Positions 32,990 to 40,921 are shown, counted from the first letter of the stretch. The stretch: 40,921 nt of DNA from Streptomyces sp. T39 (GCF_008042045.1 NZ_RDBP01000013.1:9542-50462), one strand, 5' to 3'. Program-made: numbers and translations. The notes: a model not told the origin generated them from the letters alone.

Positions 32990-33932
32990 GCTGGGTCTCC
33001 TCGGCGTGATGGCAGGCGACGCCGCCGGTGAGGGCCGGCACGGCGGAGCAGCGGGCGTCGGCGCGGGTGCAGCGGGGGGCGAAGGCGCAGCCGTCGGGCA
33101 GGTCGCCGAGTTCGGGGGGCATGCCCGGGATGGGGGTGAAGCCGCGCTCCGGGAGCGCGTCGAGCAGTCCCCGGGCGTAGGGGTGTCGGGGGCCGGGGCC
33201 GGCGAAGAAGTCCTCGGCGCCGGCGAGTTCGACGATGCGGCCGGCGTACATCACGGCGACCCGGTCGGCGGTGCGCCGGGCGGCCGCGAGGTCGTGGGTG
33301 ATCAGCAGCAGGGCGCGCCCCTGGTCGGCGTGGCGGCGCAGTTCGGCCGCGGTGTGCTCGACGAGGTCGCGGTCGAGGCCGGTGGTGGGTTCGTCGGCGA
33401 GCAGCAGGGGCGCGTCGCCGACGAGGGCGAGCGCGGTGGCCGCGCGCTGGGCGAGGCCGCCGGAGAGTTCGTGGGGGTAGCGGTCGAGGTGGTCCGCGGG
33501 GAAGGCGGCGCGTGCGGCGGCGTCGCCGGCCGCCTTGTGCGCGGCGGGGCCGCGCGCGCCGGTCAGGGCGCGCACGGTCTCGGTGAGCTGGGACCCGACG
33601 GTGCGCACGGGTGTGAGGTGGGCGGCGGGGCTCTGCGGTACGAGGCCGATGCGGCGTCCGCGCACGGTGCGGGCGAGGGTGCGTTCATCGGCGGTGAGCA
33701 CGTCGACGCCGTCGACGACCGCCGAGCCGGCGGTCTGCGCGTTGCCGGGCAGCAGGCCGAGCAGGGCGGAGGCGAGGACGGATTTGCCGCAGCCGCTCTC
33801 GCCGACGAGGGCGAGGCACTCGCCCGCGGCGAGGTCGAAGGAGGCGTCGGTGACGGCGGCGACATGCCGTCCGCCGCGCATCCGGAACCGCACGGACAGT
33901 CCCCGTACGGACAGCACCGGTGTCGCGGTCAC
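32982..33932 (-). CDS. nikD: Nickel/peptide-type ABC importer ATPase (NikD-like)
   Basis: A 316-residue ATPase with Walker A GESGCGKSV, signature LSGGLAQRAATALAL, Walker B LLLADEPTTGLD and an H-loop in LLITHDLAAA. The C-terminal oligopeptide/nickel extension with CAFAPRCTRADARC (Cys-rich, iron-sulfur-type motif) is present. GTG at 33932 overlaps the nikC stop by GTGA, and its stop overlaps nikE by 8 bases, so translation is coupled. It energises import with NikE. Confidence 0.84.
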   Translation of the reverse strand: MTATPVLSVRGLSVRFRMRGGRHVAAVTDASFDLAAGECLALVGESGCGKSVLASALLGLLPGNAQTAGSAVVDGVDVLTADERTLARTVRGRRIGLVPQSPAAHLTPVRTVGSQLTETVRALTGARGPAAHKAAGDAAARAAFPADHLDRYPHELSGGLAQRAATALALVGDAPLLLADEPTTGLDRDLVEHTAAELRRHADQGRALLLITHDLAAARRTADRVAVMYAGRIVELAGAEDFFAGPGPRHPYARGLLDALPERGFTPIPGMPPELGDLPDGCAFAPRCTRADARCSAVPALTGGVACHHAEETQRV

Positions 33933-34795
33933 AGCATCAGCTCCGATCGGCGGCGGGGGTTGATCCGTTCGCGCCAGGCTCCGGCGAGGCCGGCGACGGC
34001 GAGGGTGGGCACGATGAGGAACAGGCCGGGGAAGAGGGTGGGCCACCAGTCGCCGGCGAGGAGCGAACCGCGCGCGCTCTGGATCAGGTTGCCCAGGCTG
34101 GCCTGATGGGTGGGGAGCCCGAGGCCGAGGAAGGAGAGCGCGGACTCGTGCCACATGGCGTGGGGCACCATCAGCACCGCCGCGAGTCCGGCCTGCGGCA
34201 GCACACCGGGCAGCAGGTGCCGGACGGCGACCCGCCACCGGCTCGCGCCGCCGCTGACGGCGGCGTCGATGTAGGGGCGGGAGCGCAGCGAGAGGACCTC
34301 GGCGCGCACGATGCGGGCCGTGGAGAGCCAGTGGGTCACGGCGACGGACACGATGACGGGCCACACGCCGGGGCGGAACAGGGCCACGACGAAGATGCCG
34401 AGCAGCAGGTGCGGTACGGAGGAGAAGGTGTCGACCAGCCGCATCAGCAGCCGGTCGGTCCAGCCTCCGAAGGCGGCCGCCGCGGCGCCGACGGCGGTGC
34501 CGATGACGGTGGCGACGAGCGCGGCGACCAGTCCGACGAGCAGGGACACCCGCAGCCCGTGGACACAGCGCAGCAGCAGGTCGCGGCCGACGTCGTCGGT
34601 GCCGAAGGGGTGGGCGGCCGACGGCGGGCGCAGCTTCATCGACAGGTCGACCGCCTGCTGGTCCAGCTGGACCAGCGGCGGGACGAGCAGGACGGCGAGG
34701 GCGACGGCCGCGGTGATCGTCCAGGAGACGGCGACGCGGACGGTGCGGGTGGACCTGCGGGTGCGCCCGCGGCTGGTCCAGACGAGGTCAGCCAT
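33929..34795 (-). CDS. nikC: Nickel/peptide-type ABC importer permease (NikC-like)
   Basis: A 288-residue membrane permease. An N-terminal hydrophobic segment is followed by HPFGTDDVGRDLLLRCVHG, the conserved start of DppC/NikC proteins, then five further helices. The cytoplasmic EAA-like loop is AAVSGGASRWRVAVRHLLP. Its start overlaps the nikB stop by 8 bases, its stop overlaps nikD by GTGA. It forms the channel with NikB. Confidence 0.84.
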   Translation of the reverse strand: MADLVWTSRGRTRRSTRTVRVAVSWTITAAVALAVLLVPPLVQLDQQAVDLSMKLRPPSAAHPFGTDDVGRDLLLRCVHGLRVSLLVGLVAALVATVIGTAVGAAAAAFGGWTDRLLMRLVDTFSSVPHLLLGIFVVALFRPGVWPVIVSVAVTHWLSTARIVRAEVLSLRSRPYIDAAVSGGASRWRVAVRHLLPGVLPQAGLAAVLMVPHAMWHESALSFLGLGLPTHQASLGNLIQSARGSLLAGDWWPTLFPGLFLIVPTLAVAGLAGAWRERINPRRRSELML

Positions 34796-35780
34796 CGAAG
34801 CCCACCCGGGGGTCGGCGAGGCCGTAGAGCAGGTCGGAGAGCAGGTTGCCGAGCAGTACCGCGACGGTCGCCAGCACGGTGAGCGCGGCGAGCAGCGGGA
34901 AGTCGACGGCGGTGGCGGCCTGGACGGTCGCGGCGGCGATGCCCGGCCAGCTGAAGACGGTCTCCACGAGCAGGGCTCCGGTGATCAGTTCGGGGACGCG
35001 CGAGCCGATGAGCGTGAGCATGGGGAGCATGCCGGCGCGCAGCGCGTGGCCGGTGAGGACGGTGCGTTCGGCGAGGCCGCGGGCGCGGGCGCCGCGCACG
35101 GCGTCCTCGTCGAGCGCGTCGCCGACCCCCTGGCGCACGTAGAGGAAGAACCACGGTGTCTGGCTGACGCCGAGGACGGCGGCGGGCAGCACCAGATGGC
35201 GGGCGACCTGGTCGAAGGTGACGGTGTCGCTGGCGGTGTCGGTGAGTCCGCCGGCGGGCAGCACGCCGAGCTGGAGGGCGAAGAACCAGATGGCGAGCAG
35301 GCCGAGCCAGAACGCCGGGGCCGCTTCGAGGGTGTAGGCGGCGGAGCAGGCGCACCGGTCGAGCGGTCCGCCGCGGCGGCGGGCGGCGAGGACGCCGAGC
35401 GCGGTGCCGAGCAGCACGGCGACGGTGAACGCGGTGACGGCCAGCAGCACGGACCAGCCGAGCCGTTCGCCGATGACGTCGGCGACGGGCATGCGCATCA
35501 CCGAGGAGTCGCCGAGTTCGCCCTGGAGGGCTCCGGTGATCCAGTCCCACCAGCGGGTGACGAGCGGCTGGTCGACGCCGAGGTTGGCGCGGATCTGGTC
35601 GAGGTTCTCCTGGGAGGCGGTGAGCCCGGCGGTGCCGGTGTACGCCTTGACCGGGTCGAACGGGGAGGCCGCGGCGACCGCGAACACGCCGAAGGTGACG
35701 GCGCCGAGGACCGGGACGGCGAGCAGCGCCCGCCGTCCCGTCATCCGTGCCAGCGCACCCCAGGGGAGGCGGCGCTTCAC
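34788..35780 (-). CDS. nikB: Nickel/peptide-type ABC importer permease (NikB-like)
   Basis: A 330-residue permease of the DppB/NikB type: one helix (RRALLAVPVLGAVTFGVFAV), an extracytoplasmic domain containing NLDQIRANLGVDQPLVTRWWDW, then five helices with the EAA-like loop RGARARGLAERTVLTGHALR. GTG at 35780 is chosen because it overlaps the nikA stop by GTGA, as with the other junctions in the operon; an ATG 12 codons further in is the alternative. It works with NikC. Confidence 0.83.
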   Translation of the reverse strand: MKRRLPWGALARMTGRRALLAVPVLGAVTFGVFAVAAASPFDPVKAYTGTAGLTASQENLDQIRANLGVDQPLVTRWWDWITGALQGELGDSSVMRMPVADVIGERLGWSVLLAVTAFTVAVLLGTALGVLAARRRGGPLDRCACSAAYTLEAAPAFWLGLLAIWFFALQLGVLPAGGLTDTASDTVTFDQVARHLVLPAAVLGVSQTPWFFLYVRQGVGDALDEDAVRGARARGLAERTVLTGHALRAGMLPMLTLIGSRVPELITGALLVETVFSWPGIAAATVQAATAVDFPLLAALTVLATVAVLLGNLLSDLLYGLADPRVGFDG

Positions 35781-37372
35781 TTCCCCGCGTCCTTGGGGGT
35801 CCACTTCTCGACGTTCCACCAGGGGCCCGAGGCCAGGCCGTGGTCATGGGGCTCGGTCTGGGTGCCGAGGCCGTCCCACTTGTCGGCGAGCACGTACACG
35901 TGGTCGATGTGGGTGAGGAAGGTGTAGCCGGGGTTCTTCACCAGTTCGCGCTGGACGGTGTCGTAGGCCGCGCGGCGGGTGGCCCGGTCGCCGGACGTGC
36001 GGCCCTCCTCCAGCGCCTTGTCGACCGCCGGGTTGTCGTACCAGCCCATGTTGTTGAAGCCGTCTCCGGCGAGTTCGGACCTGAGCAGGAGGTACTGGTC
36101 GAAGTCGGGGTCGCCGGGTGCGCCGCCGCCGGCGAGGACCGCGTCGTGCTCCATGCGGGGCTCGATGACCTCCCAGGTGCCGGCCTGGGTGGTGATGTCG
36201 ATGCCGGCCTTGCGGGCGTCGGAGGCGTAGGCGAGGGCGTGGTCCTGGCGGAGCTTGTCGCCGGTGAGGTACCAGAGCGGGAAGGCGGCCCGGACGCCGT
36301 CCTTGACGCGGATGCCGTCCTTGCCGGGCTTCCAGCCGGCCTCGTCGAGGATCTTCTTCGCCCCGGCGAGGTCGTGGCGGCGCTCGGTGCCCTCGGCGAA
36401 CCACTCGCTGCCGGTGGGCACGGGGCCGTAGGCGGGCTTGCCGGCGCCGTTGAGGATGGAGTCGACCATGGCCTGGCGGTCGACGGCGATGTCGAGGGCG
36501 CGGCGGATCGCGGTGTCGCCGGTGACCTCGTTGTGCGTGGGGAGGGTGACGGTGCGGTAGTCGTAGGTGGTGGCCCGGTGGGTCCTGCGTCCCTTGTCCT
36601 TCGCGAAGCCCTCGGCGAGGTTCGGCGGCAGGATGGCGCCGTCGAGGTCGCCGGCGCGCAGCCGGGTGGCGCGGACGTCGTCGTCCTTGATGATCGCCAT
36701 GGTGAACTTCTTCACCTTCGGCTCGCCGCCCCAGTACGTGGGGTTGGCCTTGAAGCTGAGCTTCTCGCCCTTGGACCAGCCGGTGAGGATGTAGGGCCCG
36801 GTGCCGATCGGCTTCGTGGTGAACTCGCCGGTGTTGACGTCCTGCCGGCCGGCGACGTGCTCGGGCGCGATGGGCAGGACGGTCCGCTGGGCGAAGGGCG
36901 CGTAGGGGTACTTGAGGGTGAAGACGACGGTGTCGTCGCCCGCCTTGCCGACGTCCTTCAGGGCGTCGAGCTCGGTGCGGGAGGCGTTGTTCGTCTTCTC
37001 GTCGAGGATGGTGCGGTAGGTGAAGACGACGTCGTCGGCGTCGAACGGCTCGCCGTCGCTGAACTCGACGCCCTTGCGCAGCTTGTACGTGTAGGTGAGG
37101 CCGTCCGCGCTGACCTCGGGGAGCTCGGCGGCGAGGGCGGGACGCAGCGTCATGTCGGCGTCGTGGGCGAGCAGTCCGTCGAAGATCTTGGAGTTGCCGT
37201 CCTTGCCGTACCCGAGGAGCGGGCTCAGCGTGTCGGGTTCGTAGGCGATGCCGACGACGGCCGTGTCGCCCGTGCCCTGCCCGCCGGTACCGCCGGACGG
37301 ATTCGCGCAGGCCGCCGCGCCGAGGACCAGCGCGGCGACCGGTGCCACGGTCCGTATGGATCGGGCCGTCAT
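35777..37372 (-). CDS. nikA: Nickel/peptide-type ABC importer binding lipoprotein (NikA-like)
   Basis: A 531-residue substrate-binding protein of family 5 (SBP_bac_5). The signal peptide ends in GAAAC with the lipidated Cys at residue 22. The mature protein begins VVGIAYEPDTLSPLLGYGKDG, and has SDGEPFDADDVVFTYR and KPIGTGPYILTGW, typical of dipeptide and nickel binding proteins. In S. coelicolor a five-gene operon of this type is the Nur-controlled nickel importer. A near-consensus Nur box lies 32-46 bases before the ATG (37404-37418). Nickel in this class is bound as a complex with a small ligand, so metal ligands are not obvious in sequence. A general peptide importer remains possible without the box. 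GGTGGGAG lies before the ATG. Confidence 0.85.
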   Translation of the reverse strand: MTARSIRTVAPVAALVLGAAACANPSGGTGGQGTGDTAVVGIAYEPDTLSPLLGYGKDGNSKIFDGLLAHDADMTLRPALAAELPEVSADGLTYTYKLRKGVEFSDGEPFDADDVVFTYRTILDEKTNNASRTELDALKDVGKAGDDTVVFTLKYPYAPFAQRTVLPIAPEHVAGRQDVNTGEFTTKPIGTGPYILTGWSKGEKLSFKANPTYWGGEPKVKKFTMAIIKDDDVRATRLRAGDLDGAILPPNLAEGFAKDKGRRTHRATTYDYRTVTLPTHNEVTGDTAIRRALDIAVDRQAMVDSILNGAGKPAYGPVPTGSEWFAEGTERRHDLAGAKKILDEAGWKPGKDGIRVKDGVRAAFPLWYLTGDKLRQDHALAYASDARKAGIDITTQAGTWEVIEPRMEHDAVLAGGGAPGDPDFDQYLLLRSELAGDGFNNMGWYDNPAVDKALEEGRTSGDRATRRAAYDTVQRELVKNPGYTFLTHIDHVYVLADKWDGLGTQTEPHDHGLASGPWWNVEKWTPKDAGK

Positions 37373-37403
37373 GCTCCCACCCCTGTTGAAGATCAGCAGT
37401 TAT

Positions 37404-37418
37404 TGCAAAGCAGTGGCA
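37404..37418 (-). promoter_or_regulatory. Nur (nickel-responsive Fur family) box upstream of nikA
   Basis: TGCAA-AGCAG-TGGCA matches the published Nur motif tGCaa-n5-ttGCA at 9 of 10 defined bases. It sits in an AT-rich promoter segment, TTATTGC...GCAATTAA, 32-46 bases before the nikA ATG. Nickel-loaded Nur would repress the importer when nickel is plentiful. Confidence 0.6.
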
Positions 37419-37467
37419 ATTAAACAGCATGTAAAGGGTGGGGTGGAACAGGGGGTGTTACCGGGGG

Positions 37468-37510
37468 AACGGGGCCCGGCGGGGGCGGTCCTGCCCCGCC
37501 GGGCCCCGTT
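37468..37510 (-). terminator. Terminator of the acyl-CoA dehydrogenase operon
   Basis: Perfect 17-base inverted repeat (arms 37468-37484 and 37494-37510) with a 9-base loop, starting one base after the stop codon of the last gene. Confidence 0.85.
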
Positions 37511-37511
37511 C

Positions 37512-38591
37512 CTACGGCGCGTCGAGGCCGACCAGGCCCGCCAGCCGCTCCTTGTGCCTGCCGGGGGTGCCGTACGCGATCTCGTCGGCCTTGGCCCGCT
37601 TGAGATAGAGATGCGCCGGGTGCTCCCACGTCATACCGATGCCGCCGTGCAGCTGGACGCACTCCTCGGCCGCGTGCACCGCCACCCGGGAGCAGTACGC
37701 CTGGGCGACGGCGGTGAGCAGCGCCGCCTCCTCGCTGCCGGCGGCGAGGGCGTCGGCCGCCGCCCGGGCGGCGGCCCGGGCCGACACCACCTCCAGCCAC
37801 AGCTGGGCCATCCGGTGCTTGAGGGCCTGGAAGGAGCCGACGGGACGGTTGAACTGGTGGCGCTCCCGGGTGTGCCGGACGGTCTCCTCCAGGCACCATT
37901 CGGCGATGCCCAGCTGCTCGGAGGCGAGCAGCCCCGCGCCGGTGAGCAGTCCGCGGCGGACCGCGGCCTCGCCCTCCGCCGCGCCGGCCAGCAGGGTGCC
38001 CGCGCCGTCCGGCACGGTGACGGCGGCGAGCGGCCGGGTCAGGTCGAGGGCGGTCGCCGGCTCGACCTCGGCGTCGGCTCGGTCCACGGCGTACAGCCCG
38101 TCGCCGCGGAGCACCAGCAGCACATCGGCGGCGGCGGCGTCCGCGACCCCGGTGATCCGTCCGGCCGGGGCGGGCAGCGGCCCGTCGGGGGCCGTGGAGA
38201 GCGGCACGGCGAGCACGGCGGTGCGGCGGCCGGCGGCCAGGTCGCCGAGGAGCGCGACCGCCGCCTCCGCGCCGTCGCCGAGCGCCAGCAGCGCGGCCGT
38301 CGCCACGACCGAACTGGTCAGGTACGGGGCGGGAACGCACCCGCGGCCCAGCTCCTCCAGGACGACGGCGGCCTCACGGTGGCTCGCCCCCTGACCGCCC
38401 CGCTTCTCGGGCACGAGGAGCCCGGCGGCGCCGACCTCGGTGGCGAGCGCCTGCCAGAGGGCGGGGTCGCAGGGGCTGCCGCTCTCGGCCCTGCCTCCGG
38501 TGAGGGCGGCCGGGTCGGCGCGGGCGGTGAGCAGGGAGCGCACGGCGGCCCGCAGGTCGCTCTCGTCCTCGGTGTAGAGCAGGTCGGTCAT
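37512..38591 (-). CDS. Acyl-CoA dehydrogenase (short-type, second subunit)
   Basis: A 359-residue acyl-CoA dehydrogenase fold. N-terminal helices (DESDLRAAVRSLL), LWQALATEVGAAGLLVPEKRGGQG, then the C-terminal helical domain with RHQFNRPVGSFQALKHRMAQLW and the family end AAEECVQLHGGIGMTWEHPAHLYLKRAKADE. The middle beta-domain is short and lacks the clear flavin loop seen in the partner gene. Such pairs, one full and one reduced, form mixed dimers in actinobacterial steroid and acyl side-chain catabolism (FadE-type heterotetramers), which may apply here. It overlaps the preceding gene by ATGA. The substrate is unknown. Confidence 0.88.
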   Translation of the reverse strand: MTDLLYTEDESDLRAAVRSLLTARADPAALTGGRAESGSPCDPALWQALATEVGAAGLLVPEKRGGQGASHREAAVVLEELGRGCVPAPYLTSSVVATAALLALGDGAEAAVALLGDLAAGRRTAVLAVPLSTAPDGPLPAPAGRITGVADAAAADVLLVLRGDGLYAVDRADAEVEPATALDLTRPLAAVTVPDGAGTLLAGAAEGEAAVRRGLLTGAGLLASEQLGIAEWCLEETVRHTRERHQFNRPVGSFQALKHRMAQLWLEVVSARAAARAAADALAAGSEEAALLTAVAQAYCSRVAVHAAEECVQLHGGIGMTWEHPAHLYLKRAKADEIAYGTPGRHKERLAGLVGLDAP

Positions 38592-39769
38592 CGGGCGAGG
38601 TCCTTCCAGGCGATGTCCTTGTCGTTGCGCGGTTCGGCGGGCAGCCCGAGGACGCGTTCGGCGACGATGTTGAGCAGCACCTCGGTGGTGCCGCCCTCGA
38701 TGGAGTTGCCCTTGGAGCGCAGGTAGCGGTAGCCGGCCTCGCGTCCGGTGAAGTCGACGAGCTCGGGCCTGCGCAGCGTCCAGTCGTCGTACAGCAGCCC
38801 CTCCTCGCCGAGGAGTTCGACCTCCAGGCCGCTGATCTCCTGGTTGAGGCGCGCGAACGCGAGCTTCATCGCGCTGCCCTCGGGGCCGGGCTGCCCGGCG
38901 ACGAGCTGCTGGCGCAGCCGCTCCCCCGCGAGGCGGGCGACCTCGGCCTCGACCCACAGCGTCAGCAGACGCTGGTGCAGATCGTGGGTGCGCAGATCGG
39001 GGCGGTCGCGCCAGGTGCGGGAGACGGGGCCGATCATGCCGCCCTCGCGCGGGATGCGGCTGCCGCCGATGGAGACCCGCTCGTTCATCAGGGTGGTCTG
39101 GGCGACCTTCCAGCCCTCCCCCACCTCGCCGAGCCGGTGGGCGTCCGGGATGCGCACGTCGGTGAGGAAGACCTCGTTGAACTCCGCCTCGCCGGTGATC
39201 TGGCGCAGCGGCCTGACCTCGACGCCCGGGTCGGTCATGTCGCAGACGAAGTAGGTGATGCCGCGGTGCTTGGGCAGGTCGGGGTCGGTGCGGGCGATGA
39301 GGATGGCCCACCGGGCGACATGCGCGCTGGAGGTCCACACCTTCTGCCCGTTGACCACCCAGTCGTCGCCGTCGCGGACGGCGCGGGTGCCGAGTGCCGC
39401 GAGGTCGGAGCCGGCGCCCGGCTCGGAGAAGAGCTGGCACCAGACCTCCTCGCCCACCCAGAGCGGGGGCAGGAAGCGGCGCTTGACCTCCTCGGAGCCG
39501 TACTGGAGCAGGGTGGGCGCGGCCATGCCGAGGCCGATGCCGATGCGGCGGGGGTCGTTGTCGGGCGCGCCCGCGGCGGTCAGCTCCGCGTCGACGACCG
39601 CCTGGAGGGAGCGCGGGGCGCCGAGACCGCCGAGGCCCGGCGGGTAGTGGACCCAGGCCAGTCCGGCGTCGAAGCGGGCGCGCAGGAAGTCGGCGCGCGG
39701 GGTCGTCGCCGGAGGGTGGGCGGCGAGCAGGTCCGCGACGCGGGATCGCAGGTCGGCGGCGTCGGTCAT
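38588..39769 (-). CDS. Acyl-CoA dehydrogenase (FadE-type, first subunit)
   Basis: A 393-residue acyl-CoA dehydrogenase. Visible blocks: WVHYPPGLGGLGAPRSLQAV, the flavin segment WCQLFSEPGAGSDLAAL, WVVNGQKVWTSSAHVARWAI, and the C-terminal RYLRSKGNSIEGGTTEVLLN. The SSA[H/Q] and EGGTTE segments are typical of actinobacterial FadE enzymes of steroid or branched acyl catabolism. The start (ATG 39769) overlaps the oxidoreductase stop by ATGA, and its stop overlaps the next dehydrogenase, so all three are translated together. Confidence 0.9.
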   Translation of the reverse strand: MTDAADLRSRVADLLAAHPPATTPRADFLRARFDAGLAWVHYPPGLGGLGAPRSLQAVVDAELTAAGAPDNDPRRIGIGLGMAAPTLLQYGSEEVKRRFLPPLWVGEEVWCQLFSEPGAGSDLAALGTRAVRDGDDWVVNGQKVWTSSAHVARWAILIARTDPDLPKHRGITYFVCDMTDPGVEVRPLRQITGEAEFNEVFLTDVRIPDAHRLGEVGEGWKVAQTTLMNERVSIGGSRIPREGGMIGPVSRTWRDRPDLRTHDLHQRLLTLWVEAEVARLAGERLRQQLVAGQPGPEGSAMKLAFARLNQEISGLEVELLGEEGLLYDDWTLRRPELVDFTGREAGYRYLRSKGNSIEGGTTEVLLNIVAERVLGLPAEPRNDKDIAWKDLAR

Positions 39770-40773
39770 CGTGCTTCTCCTTCTGCCGTGGCGCCGGCGG
39801 GTGCGTCCGGCCCGGCGCCCGCCGGGAGGACGACGAGACGGCCGGTGGTGGTGCCGTCCGCGACGCGCTGGACCGCGCCCGGGGCCTCGGCGAACGGGAC
39901 GCGGTCGCTCACCAGCGGCTTGATCAGGCCCTTGGCCGCGTACTCGGTCAGGGTGCGGTGGCAGCGGCCGATGGAGGCCGGGTCCTTGGCCGCGTACAGG
40001 CCCCAGTGCAGACCGAGGATCGAGTAGTTCTTGACGAGCGCGTGGTTCAGCGCCGGGGCGGGGATGTCGCCGCTGGCGAAGCCGACCACGACGATGCGGC
40101 CCTCGAAGGCGACGCACTTGGCGGACTTGGCGTAGGCGTCGCCGCCCACCGGGTCGTAGACCACGTCCGCACCCCGGCCGCCGGTGGCCTCCTTGACCGC
40201 GGCGACGATGTCCTCGGAGCGGCGGTCCACGACCACGTCGCAGCCCAGTTCCCGGGCGACGGCCGCCTTCTCCGGGCCGCCGACGACGCCGATGACCCGC
40301 GCTCCGGCCGCCTTGCCGAGCTGGACGGCGGCGCTGCCGACGCCGCCCGCGGCGGCGTGCACGAGCAGGGTCTCGCCCTCCTTGAGGGCGGCCCTGCGGT
40401 GCAGTCCGAACCATCCGGTCTGGTAGCCGATGTGCAGGGCCGCGGCCTCGGCGTCGTCGAGGGCGTCCGGCGCGGGCAGCAGGGCGGCGGTGTCGGCGAC
40501 GACGTACTCGGCGAGGCCGCCGTGCGGCAGCGCGGGGTTGGCGATCACCCGGCGGCCGTCCTCCGTCTCGCCGCAGATCTCCACGCCGGGGGTGAACGGC
40601 AGCGGGGGGCGGACCTGGTACAGGCCGCGGCACAGCAGCGCGTCGGGGAAGTTGATGTTCGCGGCGAGCACGCGCAGCAGCTGCTGGCCCTCGCCGGGCA
40701 CCGGCCTGTCCACCTCGTCGAGCTGCATCACCTCGCTCGGCTCGCCGTTGCGGTGCACTCGCCATGCCTGCAT
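39766..40773 (-). CDS. Zinc-independent NADPH:quinone oxidoreductase (MDR superfamily)
   Basis: A 335-residue medium-chain dehydrogenase/reductase. It opens MQAWRVHRNGEPSEVMQL, has NINFPDALLCRGLYQVRPPLPFTPGVEICG near residues 45-75, and the nucleotide-binding LVHAAAGGVGSAAVQLGKAAGA around 140-160. Zinc ligands of alcohol dehydrogenases are missing. These enzymes reduce quinones or enoyl groups with NADPH; in acyl-CoA operons an enoyl-reductase role is possible. ATG 40773 has GGGAGG 7 bases upstream; an upstream GTG would overlap the ribosome site. It heads the three-gene operon. Confidence 0.9.
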   Translation of the reverse strand: MQAWRVHRNGEPSEVMQLDEVDRPVPGEGQQLLRVLAANINFPDALLCRGLYQVRPPLPFTPGVEICGETEDGRRVIANPALPHGGLAEYVVADTAALLPAPDALDDAEAAALHIGYQTGWFGLHRRAALKEGETLLVHAAAGGVGSAAVQLGKAAGARVIGVVGGPEKAAVARELGCDVVVDRRSEDIVAAVKEATGGRGADVVYDPVGGDAYAKSAKCVAFEGRIVVVGFASGDIPAPALNHALVKNYSILGLHWGLYAAKDPASIGRCHRTLTEYAAKGLIKPLVSDRVPFAEAPGAVQRVADGTTTGRLVVLPAGAGPDAPAGATAEGEAR

Positions 40774-40796
40774 TTCGGGGCCTCCCACCAGCCATA

Positions 40797-40815
40797 GGGC
40801 AGTACGGGCAGTACT
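40797..40815 (-). repeat. 9-base tandem repeat with dyad
   Basis: GGGCAGTAC occurs twice in tandem (40797-40805, 40806-40814), and AGTAC-GGGCA-GTACT (40801-40815) is a perfect dyad. It lies between the proposed promoter and the ribosome site of the oxidoreductase gene. Confidence 0.5.
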
Positions 40816-40829
40816 GTGCTGCGCTCCGC

Positions 40830-40859
40830 ATACTAAGCGGTCGCTTGTCGCCGCGTGAA
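40830..40859 (-). promoter_or_regulatory. Promoter with TetR-type operator of the acyl-CoA dehydrogenase operon
   Basis: On the minus strand TTCACG (40859-40854), an 18-base spacer and TAGTAT (40835-40830) form a plausible promoter. The dyad AAGCG-GT-CGCTT (40835-40846) lies in the spacer and overlaps the -10. This AAGCG-nn-CGCTT form is a common TetR-family site in front of acyl-CoA and steroid catabolic operons in actinobacteria. The regulator is not in view; it may lie beyond the right edge. Confidence 0.55.
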
Positions 40860-40884
40860 GCCCCCGGCCGCGTGAAGCCCCCGG
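40851..40884. repeat. 17-base perfect tandem repeat
   Basis: CCGCGTGAAGCCCCCGG occurs at 40851-40867 and 40868-40884. The first copy overlaps the -35 of the promoter above, so the repeat supplies a second -35-like hexamer upstream. No ORF covers it. Confidence 0.8.
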
Positions 40885-40921
40885 CGCGCACAGCCGGCCC
40901 CCGCGGCGCCCCCGACCGGAC

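Overview
The window looks like a chromosomal segment of a Streptomyces or close relative. GC content is very high with strong third-position GC bias, start codons are often GTG, ATGA/GTGA gene overlaps are common, Tat and lipoprotein signals are typical, and the gene families (DUF4397, FeS photolyase, UrtABCDE, long GAPDH, HhySL hydrogenase) fit that group. I count about 34 protein genes and one very short leader ORF. Most are on the minus strand. No rRNA, tRNA, CRISPR array or insertion sequence was seen.

Layout. 1-4420 (minus): hypX, hhyS and the N-terminal part of hhyL, a group 1h (high-affinity, O2-insensitive) [NiFe]-hydrogenase with a protein that makes the CO ligand aerobically. 4421-5145: gene-poor. 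5146-10763 (minus): DUF4397 surface protein, FeS-type photolyase, MMPL transporter and fasciclin lipoprotein, with strong hairpin terminators. 11126-15204 (plus): TetR regulator, AidB-type acyl-CoA dehydrogenase and a flavin aromatic monooxygenase. 15296-20116 (minus): urea ABC transporter urtABCDE with GlnR-like boxes upstream. 20528-22076: a MarR regulator overlapping, tail to tail, a UrtA/AmiC-like ligand-binding protein that lacks an export signal. 22274-24189: an ABC-F ribosome-protection-type gene with a possible attenuation leader. 24206-25651: long-form GAPDH. 25809-28055 (plus): leaderless MarR and DHA2-type MFS pump. 28346-30489 (minus): T4-like RNA repair pair (Rnl1-type ligase and Pnkp-type kinase-phosphatase). 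30610-32187: DUF779 protein, a 64-residue membrane protein and a secreted GDPD/PLC-like phosphodiesterase. 32303-37372 (minus): nikABCDE-like ABC importer behind a near-consensus Nur box. 37512-40773 (minus): quinone oxidoreductase and two acyl-CoA dehydrogenases behind a TetR-type operator.

How the parts fit. Nickel is a recurrent theme: the hydrogenase needs it, the nik operon probably imports it under Nur control, and urea taken up by Urt is normally hydrolysed by nickel urease (not in this window). The most interesting candidates for something new are the ABC-F leader (an 8-codon ORF rich in aromatics, then a hairpin, then a duplicated start region), the RNA-repair pair, and the unexported urea/amide-sensor-like protein next to MarR. 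All functional calls come from reading motifs; no database search was run.
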